NCBI GenBank assembly: GCA_035252155.1
Contig: DATFDL010000376.1
Span: 1-5,081, forward strand
Source of the DNA: JAICLL01 sp035252155
GTDB lineage: Bacteria > Planctomycetota > Planctomycetia > Pirellulales > JAICIG01
Direction: 5' to 3'
Length of the DNA: 5,081 bases
Shown here: piece after piece, positions 1 to 5,081 of the stretch
Layout of the letters: each line of letters begins with the position of its first letter
Position numbering within the stretch: the first letter of the stretch is position 1
Made by a program: the position numbers and the translations under genes
Notes under the pieces: model-generated
What the model saw: only the letters and a program-made list of their open reading frames with translations
Databases searched by the model: none
Told to the model about the DNA's origin: nothing

Positions 1-42
1 CATCGGTTGTGGCAACGTCTCACTGACGATCGTCGGCGCCGA

Positions 43-1068
43 TTACCGCCATGTGCCGGGCCGGCCGGCGATTTCAGGGCGCGGCAGCACGCGCGCGGCC
101 AGCCGATGCGTGAAGATCCGGGCGCCGCTCGCCAACACGTGATGCGCGTCGCCGAATTGATCGTCCGTCAGCCAGTCGCGCGCGTCGATCAGACGCAGAC
201 GGTAGCGGTCGCAAATCTGGGAGCAAAAGCGGTCGACTTGCCCACGCCCGTCGGCCGAGTACCAGGCTTGGAATTCGCTGCCTTCGGGCGACAGCAGCAA
301 GATCAGCTCGATCTGCTCGCGATGGCACAAGCGGGCCAATTCGTGCGTGGCTCGGCGAGAAGTATCAGAGATCGCGAACTTTTGCAGCACATCGAAGTAG
401 GCTTCGCGCTCGTGCCCCAGCCGCCGCTGCCGCTCGTCTTCGGCCAATGCCGGCTCGACGTCGGGAAAACTGCCCCACGGGCCTACTGGAATGAACTCGG
501 GCTGCGTGAACCGCGGCGCCCAGCGGCCGAGCAACGCTTGCCGGCAGGAATACCACGGCGCCAGTCGCCACCGCAGCGAATCGTTTAAAAACGACCAATC
601 GCCCGTCGTGCGATGCACCACAGTCGCGTCCGCCGCTTCCACCCCCGGACTATAGACGGCGCGCCACTCGTTGGCCAGGTAGGCGGGCATGATCTCCACC
701 ACAATCGTCGTGGGGCGGATGCCTTCTCTCAACAACCGCCGCACTTCGAGCAGGTTCAGTAGCGGCCCAGCGCCGGTATGGCTGAAGTTGAAGACCAGCG
801 GCTCGGACGCTTCGCCACCCTCCGTGTCCGGCAGCCATTGAGGTTGAAAACCAAGCACGCACCGAGAACTGCCGATCACCAATGTCAGCGGGCGGCCGGG
901 CTGCTCGGCCAGCCGCCCCCTGAGCTGCGTCAGCCGGGCTGCATACTCCCGATCGGGGTGCCACCAGGGCGCCACCACGAAGAACGCCAACTGGAACACA
1001 ACGAAGCCCGCCATCGCCGAAACCAACACGGTCCGGCCATCTGGCAATTTAGGGCGGCGAGGAGACAT
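43..1068 (-). CDS. Membrane-anchored SGNH/DUF1574-like protein
   Basis: The product is 341 aa from the ATG at 1068. A positively charged N-terminus (RRPK) precedes one hydrophobic segment at about residues 13-33 (VLVSAMAGFVVFQLAFFVVA), which predicts a single membrane anchor with the rest outside the cytoplasm. The globular part has SGNH-hydrolase-like landmarks: G66-S-S-R69 after a hydrophobic strand (LTLVIGSSR), N94-F-S, a VVEIMP strand at 123-128, and a late D307-A-H-H310 resembling the DxxH catalytic block. Proteins of this layout (DUF1574 and AlgJ/AlgX-like) often act in O-acetylation of surface polysaccharide beside an MBOAT acyltransferase, but no MBOAT gene is visible here. The frame stays open upstream to a TTG at 1134, but the extra 22 residues are polar. 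Neither start has a clear Shine-Dalgarno sequence, and the ATG is preferred because it sits just ahead of the anchor. The gene is real; its function is only a family-level guess. Confidence 0.72.
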   Translation of the reverse strand: MSPRRPKLPDGRTVLVSAMAGFVVFQLAFFVVAPWWHPDREYAARLTQLRGRLAEQPGRPLTLVIGSSRCVLGFQPQWLPDTEGGEASEPLVFNFSHTGAGPLLNLLEVRRLLREGIRPTTIVVEIMPAYLANEWRAVYSPGVEAADATVVHRTTGDWSFLNDSLRWRLAPWYSCRQALLGRWAPRFTQPEFIPVGPWGSFPDVEPALAEDERQRRLGHEREAYFDVLQKFAISDTSRRATHELARLCHREQIELILLLSPEGSEFQAWYSADGRGQVDRFCSQICDRYRLRLIDARDWLTDDQFGDAHHVLASGARIFTHRLAARVLPRPEIAGRPGTWR

Positions 1069-1235
1069 AGAGTGACGCGGCGAATTCTGAAGCGGTGCTT
1101 TATTGTTGTCGGGTTTATGGGTTATGCCGCTCAAGGCAAGCGGCCGATGCTGGTTCAGTCGGCTGCGCTTTCCCCGTTTGACGCCCGGACTGGCGGTGAC
1201 AAAAGATTGTTGGCAGAATAGGCCACCATCTGTAG

Positions 1236-1257
1236 GGAACGCCCTCTGTGGCGTTCC
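1236..1257. repeat. Perfect 8-bp inverted repeat, hairpin 1
   Basis: GGAACGCC at 1236-1243 and GGCGTTCC at 1250-1257 are exact reverse complements separated by a 6-nt loop (CTCTGT). There is no T-run after either arm, so it does not look like a classical intrinsic terminator. It is preceded by GTAGG, a short string that recurs at the edges of the two hairpins downstream. It is probably one unit of an intergenic repeat family. Confidence 0.7.
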
Positions 1258-1288
1258 GCGAGGGGCGGTGCGAGCCCGAACTGCAGTG

Positions 1289-1322
1289 GTAAGGTGGGAC
1301 GAGCTTGAGAGTCCCGCCCTAC
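1289..1322. repeat. 12-bp imperfect inverted repeat, hairpin 2
   Basis: GTAAGGTGGGAC (1289-1300) pairs with GTCCCGCCCTAC (1311-1322) around a 10-nt loop. There is one A-C mismatch and one T-G wobble across twelve positions. AACTG (1279-1283) and CAGTT (1322-1326) could add an outer helix across a bulge. No T-tract follows. The GC-rich stem and GTAGG-like ends match the style of the adjacent hairpins. Confidence 0.7.
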
Positions 1323-1356
1323 AGTTAGGTTGCCCATTGTATCCCGAGGGTTGGAT

Positions 1357-1378
1357 GGACGACCTAGGAAGGTCATCC
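1357..1378. repeat. 9-bp inverted repeat with tetraloop, hairpin 3
   Basis: GGACGACCT (1357-1365) and AGGTCATCC (1370-1378) pair around a 4-nt AGGA loop. The one imperfect position is a C-A mismatch in a plus-strand transcript but a G-U wobble in a minus-strand transcript. Structure is therefore better preserved when read toward the SGNH-like gene. The element ends about 19 nt before the acyltransferase Shine-Dalgarno sequence, so it would lie in the 5' leader of any operon transcript that starts upstream of it. Confidence 0.65.
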
Positions 1379-1396
1379 TACGTGCCGTTGACCTAC

Positions 1397-1403
1397 AGGG
1401 AGG
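1397..1403 (+). promoter_or_regulatory. Ribosome binding site of the acyltransferase
   Basis: AGGGAGG lies 5 nt before the GTG at 1409. It is one of the strongest Shine-Dalgarno matches in the window and fixes the start of the acyltransferase at GTG 1409. The in-frame ATG at 1355 lies inside hairpin 3 and has no such site. Confidence 0.75.
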
Positions 1404-1408
1404 TAGTC

Positions 1409-2386
1409 GTGCGGCGAGTCGCACAATATCTGGCGTATTGGCTGGTGCGAGTCTTCATCTGCGCCGTGCAAGCGCTGCGGATGGAAACGTGCCAGAGGCT
1501 AGCGGCCATCGGGGCGACTCTGTTTGCGAACGTGCTCGGCGTGCGCCGCGCGGTGATCGACGACAATCTGCGGCATGCTTTTCCCGGGTTGACCGCCTGC
1601 CAGCGGCGGGGCATCGCCTGGCGAATGTGGGAGCACTTGTTCATTTTGATTGTCGAGATCGCCCATGCCCCGCGAAAAATCCACGAGACCAACTGGCGCG
1701 ATTTCATCGAGCTGGTCAATGCCCCGACGCTGACCAACTTGGTGCTGAGCGATCGGCCGGTGGTAATCGTTTCGGCGCATTTTGGCAATTTTGAAATGGC
1801 CGGCTACCTGCTGGGCATCCTCGGTTTTCCCACCTACACCGTGGCTCGCACACTTGACAATCCGTACCTCGACGACTTTCTGAACCGTTTCCGTCGCCGC
1901 ACGGGCCAGCACATGATTCCCAAGAAGGGCGGCTACGACCAAATCGTCGAAGTGCTCTCGCGCGGCGGGCAGATGACATTTTTGGCCGATCAATACGCCG
2001 GCAGCCGTGGCTGCTGGGTCGAGTTTTTCGGCCGCCCGGCTTCGGTACACAAGGCGATCGCCCTGTTCGCATTGGGCAACGACGCGCCGCTGGCCGTGGG
2101 GGCCGGGCGGCGACTCGAACGGCCGCTGAAGTACGAGCTGAAGCTCGACGCGGTGGCCGACCCGCGCGACGACGAAGAGCACGTCGGCAGCGTGCTGGCC
2201 CTCACCCAGTGGTATACTAGCGTGCTGGAGACGATCATCCGCCGTTCGCCTGAACAGTATTGGTGGCTGCACCGCCGCTGGAAAGACACGCGGCCCGCGA
2301 AAAAGAAACACGATGGCAAATTGGGTCCGCATCGCGCGAGTCGACGAATGCCCGCCGGGACAAGCGATCGAGCGCGTGTCGGGTGA
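1409..2386 (+). CDS. LpxL/HtrB-family lipid acyltransferase
   Basis: The product is 325 aa from GTG 1409, close to the usual ~300 aa of lipid A late acyltransferases and related phospholipid acyltransferases. These inner-membrane enzymes transfer a fatty acyl chain to a lipid acceptor. The N-terminus is hydrophobic with basic residues (about 4-23), as expected for membrane association. The catalytic HX4E motif is H124-F-G-N-F-E129. Other family blocks are D194-Q195, V204-E-F-F-G208 and the terminal W286-L-H-R-R-W291. The family core ends near residue 294. A basic tail of about 30 residues follows, and its coding DNA overlaps the start of the Rieske gene by 74 nt. This is the first gene of a three-gene operon. 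The acceptor (lipid A, ornithine lipid or another lipid) cannot be told from sequence, so no gene symbol is given. Confidence 0.9.
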   Translation: MRRVAQYLAYWLVRVFICAVQALRMETCQRLAAIGATLFANVLGVRRAVIDDNLRHAFPGLTACQRRGIAWRMWEHLFILIVEIAHAPRKIHETNWRDFIELVNAPTLTNLVLSDRPVVIVSAHFGNFEMAGYLLGILGFPTYTVARTLDNPYLDDFLNRFRRRTGQHMIPKKGGYDQIVEVLSRGGQMTFLADQYAGSRGCWVEFFGRPASVHKAIALFALGNDAPLAVGAGRRLERPLKYELKLDAVADPRDDEEHVGSVLALTQWYTSVLETIIRRSPEQYWWLHRRWKDTRPAKKKHDGKLGPHRASRRMPAGTSDRARVG

Positions 2387-2630
2387 TCGCATCGTGGCGT
2401 TGTTTCACGTCGACGGCACGTTTTATGCCCTCGACGGCATTTGTCCGCACCAAGGCGGACCGTTGGCGGGCGGTTGCCTGAGCGGGGCGATCGTCACCTG
2501 TCCGTGGCACGGTTGGCAGTTCGACGTCCGCACCGGCCGGCACCAGACAAGCCGCACCATCGTGCAGCCGCGGTTCGAGGTGCGGGTCGAGGCGGGCGAA
2601 GTCTTCGTCGATTTGGAGAGCGGGCATTGA
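2313..2630 (+). CDS. Rieske [2Fe-2S] ferredoxin (NirD/BphF-like)
   Basis: The product is 105 aa, a standard length for a stand-alone soluble Rieske ferredoxin. The cluster ligands are all visible: C44-P-H46 in the first loop (CPHQGGPL) and C63-P-W-H66 in the second (CPWHGWQFD). Both Cys and both His are intact. There is no signal peptide or membrane segment, so it is a cytoplasmic electron carrier or a subunit of an oxygenase or reductase. The ATG at 2313 gives the usual MxxWVRIAxxDE opening but has only an A-rich, G-poor upstream stretch. It lies inside the acyltransferase gene, 74 nt before that gene's stop, so translation is probably coupled. No oxygenase, nitrite reductase or flavin reductase partner is encoded in the window, so its redox partner is unknown. 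Confidence 0.93.
   Translation: MANWVRIARVDECPPGQAIERVSGDRIVALFHVDGTFYALDGICPHQGGPLAGGCLSGAIVTCPWHGWQFDVRTGRHQTSRTIVQPRFEVRVEAGEVFVDLESGH
2615..2620 (+). promoter_or_regulatory. Ribosome binding site of the tandem GNAT gene
   Basis: GGAGAG near the end of the Rieske gene lies 6 nt before the TTG at 2627 (8 nt counted from the end of GGAG). It supports TTG as the GNAT start over later ATG codons such as the one at 2720. Confidence 0.55.
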
Positions 2631-3592
2631 TCAGCTACCGGGTTTTTCAGAACACCGATCCCCCGGCGCTGGCCGAAATCTGGCGCAGTCAACCGGTCGA
2701 GCACGGCCGCCTGCAACCGATGACGGCGGCGCTGCTGGAGCAATTTGTCTTCTCCAAGCCCTACTTCGACCGGCAGGGGCTAATCGTGGCGGTCGATGAC
2801 GAGCGGCCGGTCGGCTTCGCGCACGCCGCGTTCGGGCCCAGCGACGACGAGCACTCGGTCTCGAAGCAATTCGGGCTGACCTGCCTCGTGATGGTGCGGC
2901 CTGAATACCAGCGGCAGGGCATCGGAGGCGAACTGCTGGCCCGCAGCGAAGCGTACCTGACGCAGCGCGGCGCGGAGGTCATTTATGGCGGGGGCATCGC
3001 TCCGCTGAACGGTTTTTATTTGGGACTGTATGGCGGCAGCGAGCTGCCCGGCGTACTCGACTCGAACGCCGACGAGCAGCGGCTATTTACCGCGCGAGGC
3101 TACCGCGAGATCGACCGGATTCACGTGCTCGAACGCGACCTCACCGATTTTCGCGCCCCGATCGACCGCCAACAAATGCAAATCCGCCGAGGCTCGACGG
3201 TGCAGGCCGTGTTCGAGCCTCCGCCGCGCACCTGGTGGCAGGCGTGCGCCTGGTGTGGTCTGGAGCGGACGCGATTCGAGCTGACGCTGCGCGACGTGGG
3301 GCGCGTGGCGGCTTCGGCGGTGTTTTGGCCGCTCGAGCCGTTGTCGGGCGGTTGGGGCGTACGCGCCGCCGGACTGGTCGAGTTGGAGGTCGCGCCCGAC
3401 TTTCGCCGGCAGGGAATCGCCACCTTTCTGCTGGGCGAAGCGTTTAAGCAACTACACGCGCAAGGCATCTCGCTCGTGCAGGCTCAGACCATGCAGCGCA
3501 ACGCACCCGCGCTGGCCCTCTACCGCAAGCTCGGCTTTCAGTTGATCGACCAGGGCGCGGTGTATCGGAAAGAGCTCACACAAACTTCGTAA
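2627..3592 (+). CDS. Tandem (double-domain) GNAT N-acetyltransferase
   Basis: The product is 321 aa from TTG 2627. It contains two GNAT folds, each with an acetyl-CoA pyrophosphate-binding loop. The first is V88-M-V-R-P-E-Y-Q-R-Q-G-I-G100 and the second is L253-E-V-A-P-D-F-R-R-Q-G-I-A265. The second domain also has the motif B helix N292-APALALYRKLGF304. The linker is about residues 175-200. The size and two-domain plan resemble mycothiol synthase MshD and other double-GNAT enzymes, but mycothiol is an actinobacterial thiol, so that specificity is not proposed. The TTG start overlaps the Rieske TGA by 4 nt (TTGA), the sign of termination-reinitiation. A later ATG would remove the first strand of domain 1. 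The 3' end overlaps the convergent oxidoreductase gene by 17 bp. The small-molecule or protein substrate is unknown. Confidence 0.87.
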   Translation: MISYRVFQNTDPPALAEIWRSQPVEHGRLQPMTAALLEQFVFSKPYFDRQGLIVAVDDERPVGFAHAAFGPSDDEHSVSKQFGLTCLVMVRPEYQRQGIGGELLARSEAYLTQRGAEVIYGGGIAPLNGFYLGLYGGSELPGVLDSNADEQRLFTARGYREIDRIHVLERDLTDFRAPIDRQQMQIRRGSTVQAVFEPPPRTWWQACAWCGLERTRFELTLRDVGRVAASAVFWPLEPLSGGWGVRAAGLVELEVAPDFRRQGIATFLLGEAFKQLHAQGISLVQAQTMQRNAPALALYRKLGFQLIDQGAVYRKELTQTS

Positions 3593-4895
3593 TCCCTGGC
3601 AGCGCCACCGGCGGCGTGGGCAGCGAGGACCACTCGTAGGCCGGCGGCGTCAAGTCTTCTTGCGAGCTCATCGCCTGGTCCCACGTGATGGTTTGCCCGG
3701 TGTAGGTGGCCATGCGGCCGAGGATCGCCATCATCGTGCTGCGGGCCATGTACAGGCTGTTGTCGATTGGCTGCCCGGAACGAATGCTGGCGAACAATTC
3801 GTTGTGCTCCACCTGGTACATGTTCGGAGTGGGACCTCGATACCTCCAGGCGTTTTCGCCGGTGATTTTGCCGCCCATGATGTCGGCCTGGCCCTTGGTG
3901 CCGAGCACGTGGTCCGAGACATCGACGCTGCAATGGTCTTGCTGCCGGCAATAGGCAAACACTTTCACGCCGCTGGCGTATTCATACACCACCGCGTGAT
4001 GATCGAAAATATTGCCGTACTCCGGCTGCACGCGCACCTGGCGGCCGCCGAGGCCCGTGGCCCGCACGGGCGGTTCGTCGCGCATCACCCAGGCCGCCTT
4101 GTCGAGGCTGTGAATATGCTGCTCCACATTGTGATCGCCCGACAGCCAGGTGAAATAAAGCCAATTGCGAAGCTGCCATTCCATGTCGCTCCATTCGGGC
4201 TGACGGTGTTTGACCCACAGGCCGCCCGTGTTGTAGCTGGTTTGAATCGCCACCACGTCGCCCACGGCGCCGTCGTGAATGCGCTGCATAATTTCGCGCT
4301 TGGGCGGATCGTACCGCCAGCAGAGGCCCGAGACGATCGAGAGTCCCTTGCGTTTGGCTTCTTCGGCGGTGGCCAGCACGCTGCGCACGCCGGGAGCGTC
4401 GACAGCCACGGGCTTTTCGACAAAGGCGTGCTTGCCCGCCGCCACCGCCGCCTTGAAGTGCGCCGGCCGAAAATGCGGGGGCGTGCAGAGCAGCACCACG
4501 TCGACGCCGCTGTCGATCACCTTTTGATAGGCGTCGAAACCGATGAACGAACGTTCGGGCGAAACGTCGATCGAGCCGGTGGGCACTTCGCCCTTGGCTT
4601 CCAACTGGCGCAAATCGTTGAGGCTTTTCTGCAAGCGGTCGGTAAAGGCGTCGCCCATGGCGGTCAGCTTGACGCCAGCGTCGGCCAGCAGAGCCTGTTG
4701 GGCCGCTCCCGTGCCACGGCCGCCGCAACCGATCAGCCCCACCTTGAGCAGATCGCCGCCGGCCGCGTGGGCGCTGCGGCCGATCGCGAGCGTACCGGCC
4801 AGGGCGCCGCCCACCAGCGCCGCGGTCGAACCTTTCAAAAAGTCGCGCCGGGTAGGAATGGAGATCTCTTTCGATCCGATGGGCTGCTCAGGCAT
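3576..4895 (-). CDS. Tat-exported Gfo/Idh/MocA family oxidoreductase
   Basis: The product is 439 aa from ATG 4895. The N-terminus has a twin-arginine signal, T15-R-R-D-F-L-K21, a hydrophobic stretch at about 23-38 and a likely A42-H-A44 cleavage site, so the folded enzyme is exported with its cofactor. The Rossmann NAD(P) site is V52-G-L-I-G-C-G-G-R-G61. The family EKP signature is E160-K-P162. A GDHNVEQHIHSLD segment (253-265) supplies the conserved His and Asp residues of the C-terminal substrate domain. The C-terminal ILGRMATYTGQTITWDQA stretch is, from memory, typical of planctomycete members. These enzymes oxidise or reduce sugars, inositols or related polyols; the substrate is not predictable here. 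The frame stays open to an ATG at 4964, but that codon lies in the predicted -10 box. ATG 4895 has a GAGGAG site and a canonical Tat N-region. Confidence 0.93.
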   Translation of the reverse strand: MPEQPIGSKEISIPTRRDFLKGSTAALVGGALAGTLAIGRSAHAAGGDLLKVGLIGCGGRGTGAAQQALLADAGVKLTAMGDAFTDRLQKSLNDLRQLEAKGEVPTGSIDVSPERSFIGFDAYQKVIDSGVDVVLLCTPPHFRPAHFKAAVAAGKHAFVEKPVAVDAPGVRSVLATAEEAKRKGLSIVSGLCWRYDPPKREIMQRIHDGAVGDVVAIQTSYNTGGLWVKHRQPEWSDMEWQLRNWLYFTWLSGDHNVEQHIHSLDKAAWVMRDEPPVRATGLGGRQVRVQPEYGNIFDHHAVVYEYASGVKVFAYCRQQDHCSVDVSDHVLGTKGQADIMGGKITGENAWRYRGPTPNMYQVEHNELFASIRSGQPIDNSLYMARSTMMAILGRMATYTGQTITWDQAMSSQEDLTPPAYEWSSLPTPPVALPGITKFV

Positions 4896-4901
4896 GGAAG
4901 G

Positions 4902-4907
4902 CTCCTC
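4902..4907 (-). promoter_or_regulatory. Ribosome binding site of the oxidoreductase
   Basis: On the minus strand GAGGAG lies 6 nt before the ATG at 4895. It decides the start over the in-frame ATG at 4964 and leaves a clean Tat signal peptide. Confidence 0.75.
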
Positions 4908-4959
4908 GGGCAGGATTCTTGGATATTGGGGCGGGCCAGCACGTCGTGCCGTGGTTCTT

Positions 4960-4988
4960 AGCATACCATAGAGCGCGCGCCGTGGCGA
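4960..4988 (-). promoter_or_regulatory. Candidate sigma70-type promoter of the oxidoreductase
   Basis: Reading the minus strand, TCGCCA (4988-4983, four of six matches to TTGACA) is followed after exactly 17 nt by TATGCT (4965-4960, four of six matches to TATAAT). The -10 is preceded by TGG, giving an extended -10 element. Transcription would begin near 4953, leaving a leader of about 57 nt before ATG 4895. The spacing is good and the hexamers are moderate. Planctomycete promoter consensus is poorly known to me, so this is a candidate only. Confidence 0.35.
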
Positions 4989-5006
4989 GCAATGCCGTAC
5001 CGCTCA

Positions 5007-5020
5007 CCTGGAATTCCAGG
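5007..5020. promoter_or_regulatory. Perfect 14-bp palindrome, possible operator
   Basis: CCTGGAATTCCAGG is an exact dyad with no loop, which suits a dimeric DNA-binding protein better than an RNA hairpin. It lies 18 bp upstream of the candidate -35 box of the oxidoreductase and 111 bp upstream of its ATG. It may also lie upstream of whatever gene follows to the right. No regulator gene is visible in the window, and a chance palindrome of this length is possible. Confidence 0.3.
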
Positions 5021-5081
5021 GGGCGACCGTTTAGGCTACGTCATGCGAGTGGTGTATGATCAGTTTTGGCATTCAAAACCG

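Larger units (their letters stand above)
1069..1408. other. Divergent intergenic region with hairpin cluster
   Basis: This 340-bp spacer separates the minus-strand SGNH-like gene from the plus-strand acyltransferase operon, so it should hold promoters for both. I see no convincing coding sequence. Both the SGNH-like and the acyltransferase reading frames run some way into it, but only by skipping the better starts. The stretch 1234-1382 is filled with three consecutive hairpins, listed separately. A TTGACG hexamer at 1178-1183 resembles a -35 box but has no good -10 at the right distance. A TGGCAGAAT at 1211-1219 looks like a weak extended -10 without a -35. No promoter here is firm. Confidence 0.6.

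Noticed and set aside
1..3. Reverse-complement ATG at the left edge, possibly the next minus-strand gene
   Set aside because: Only a single codon is visible and no ribosome binding site precedes it.
7..588. Plus-strand open frame of 193 codons opposite the SGNH-like gene
   Set aside because: It has low-complexity, Arg/Gln/Pro-rich content and no domain. The minus strand has a membrane segment and SGNH-like motifs.
1236..1322. Hairpins as intrinsic terminators
   Set aside because: They lie between divergent 5' ends, and neither strand has a T-run after the stems.
1103..1408. Extension of the acyltransferase to upstream starts (1103 or the ATG at 1355)
   Set aside because: The extra residues pass through the hairpin cluster and have no family similarity. 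GTG 1409 has AGGGAGG at ideal spacing.
1499..2392. Minus-strand open frame of 297 codons opposite the acyltransferase
   Set aside because: It is a shadow frame with no recognisable motif. The plus strand carries the full set of LpxL/HtrB motifs.
2441..2626. N-terminal extension of the GNAT frame back to ATG 2441
   Set aside because: The added 62 residues run through the Rieske gene in another frame and have a shadow-like Arg-rich composition. TTG 2627 has a ribosome site and begins at the first GNAT strand.
3660..4961. Plus-strand open frame of 433 codons opposite the oxidoreductase
   Set aside because: It is an antisense shadow caused by high GC and few stop codons. Its translation is rich in His, Ala and Arg with no domain, while the minus strand encodes a clear Tat-Gfo/Idh/MocA protein.
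5043..5081. Possible start of a rightward gene (ATG at 5043 or 5057, open to the window edge) or a -10-like TATGAT at 5055-5060
   Set aside because: Only 8-13 codons are visible, with no ribosome site and no good -35 box. It cannot be supported without the sequence to the right.

Overview
This window looks like chromosomal DNA from a planctomycete, probably of the Pirellulales type. Four observations support that, all by inference. (i) A GC-rich Gfo/Idh/MocA oxidoreductase carries an N-terminal Tat signal, a protein type heavily expanded in that phylum. (ii) A membrane-anchored SGNH-like protein with a GSSR motif is present. (iii) An LpxL/HtrB-type acyltransferase indicates a Gram-negative envelope. 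(iv) One intergenic region is packed with back-to-back hairpins of a kind I associate with planctomycete spacers. No rRNA or other phylogenetic marker is present, so the assignment is tentative.

Layout from left to right. On the minus strand, 43-1068 encodes a membrane-anchored SGNH/DUF1574-like protein. A 340-bp divergent intergenic region (1069-1408) follows, holding three consecutive hairpin repeats. A compact plus-strand operon of three overlapping genes comes next: an LpxL/HtrB-family lipid acyltransferase (1409-2386, GTG start behind a strong Shine-Dalgarno sequence), a Rieske [2Fe-2S] ferredoxin (2313-2630, overlapping the acyltransferase by 74 nt), and a tandem GNAT acetyltransferase (2627-3592, TTG start overlapping the Rieske stop by 4 nt). 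A Tat-exported Gfo/Idh/MocA oxidoreductase (3576-4895) lies convergently on the minus strand, and its 3' end overlaps the GNAT gene by 17 bp. The last 186 bp hold its probable promoter and a perfect 14-bp palindrome.

The three plus-strand genes are probably translationally coupled and co-expressed. Their shared job is not evident. An acyltransferase, a small soluble electron carrier and a double acetyltransferase could suggest envelope lipid or amino-acyl modification, but nothing in the sequence proves a pathway. The flanking minus-strand genes are probably independent: one a possible envelope or exopolysaccharide modification protein, the other an exported sugar-type dehydrogenase. I see no CRISPR array, transposon, tRNA, phage gene or obvious defence system. 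The less ordinary elements are the hairpin cluster, the overlapping three-gene cassette and the tail-to-tail overlap.
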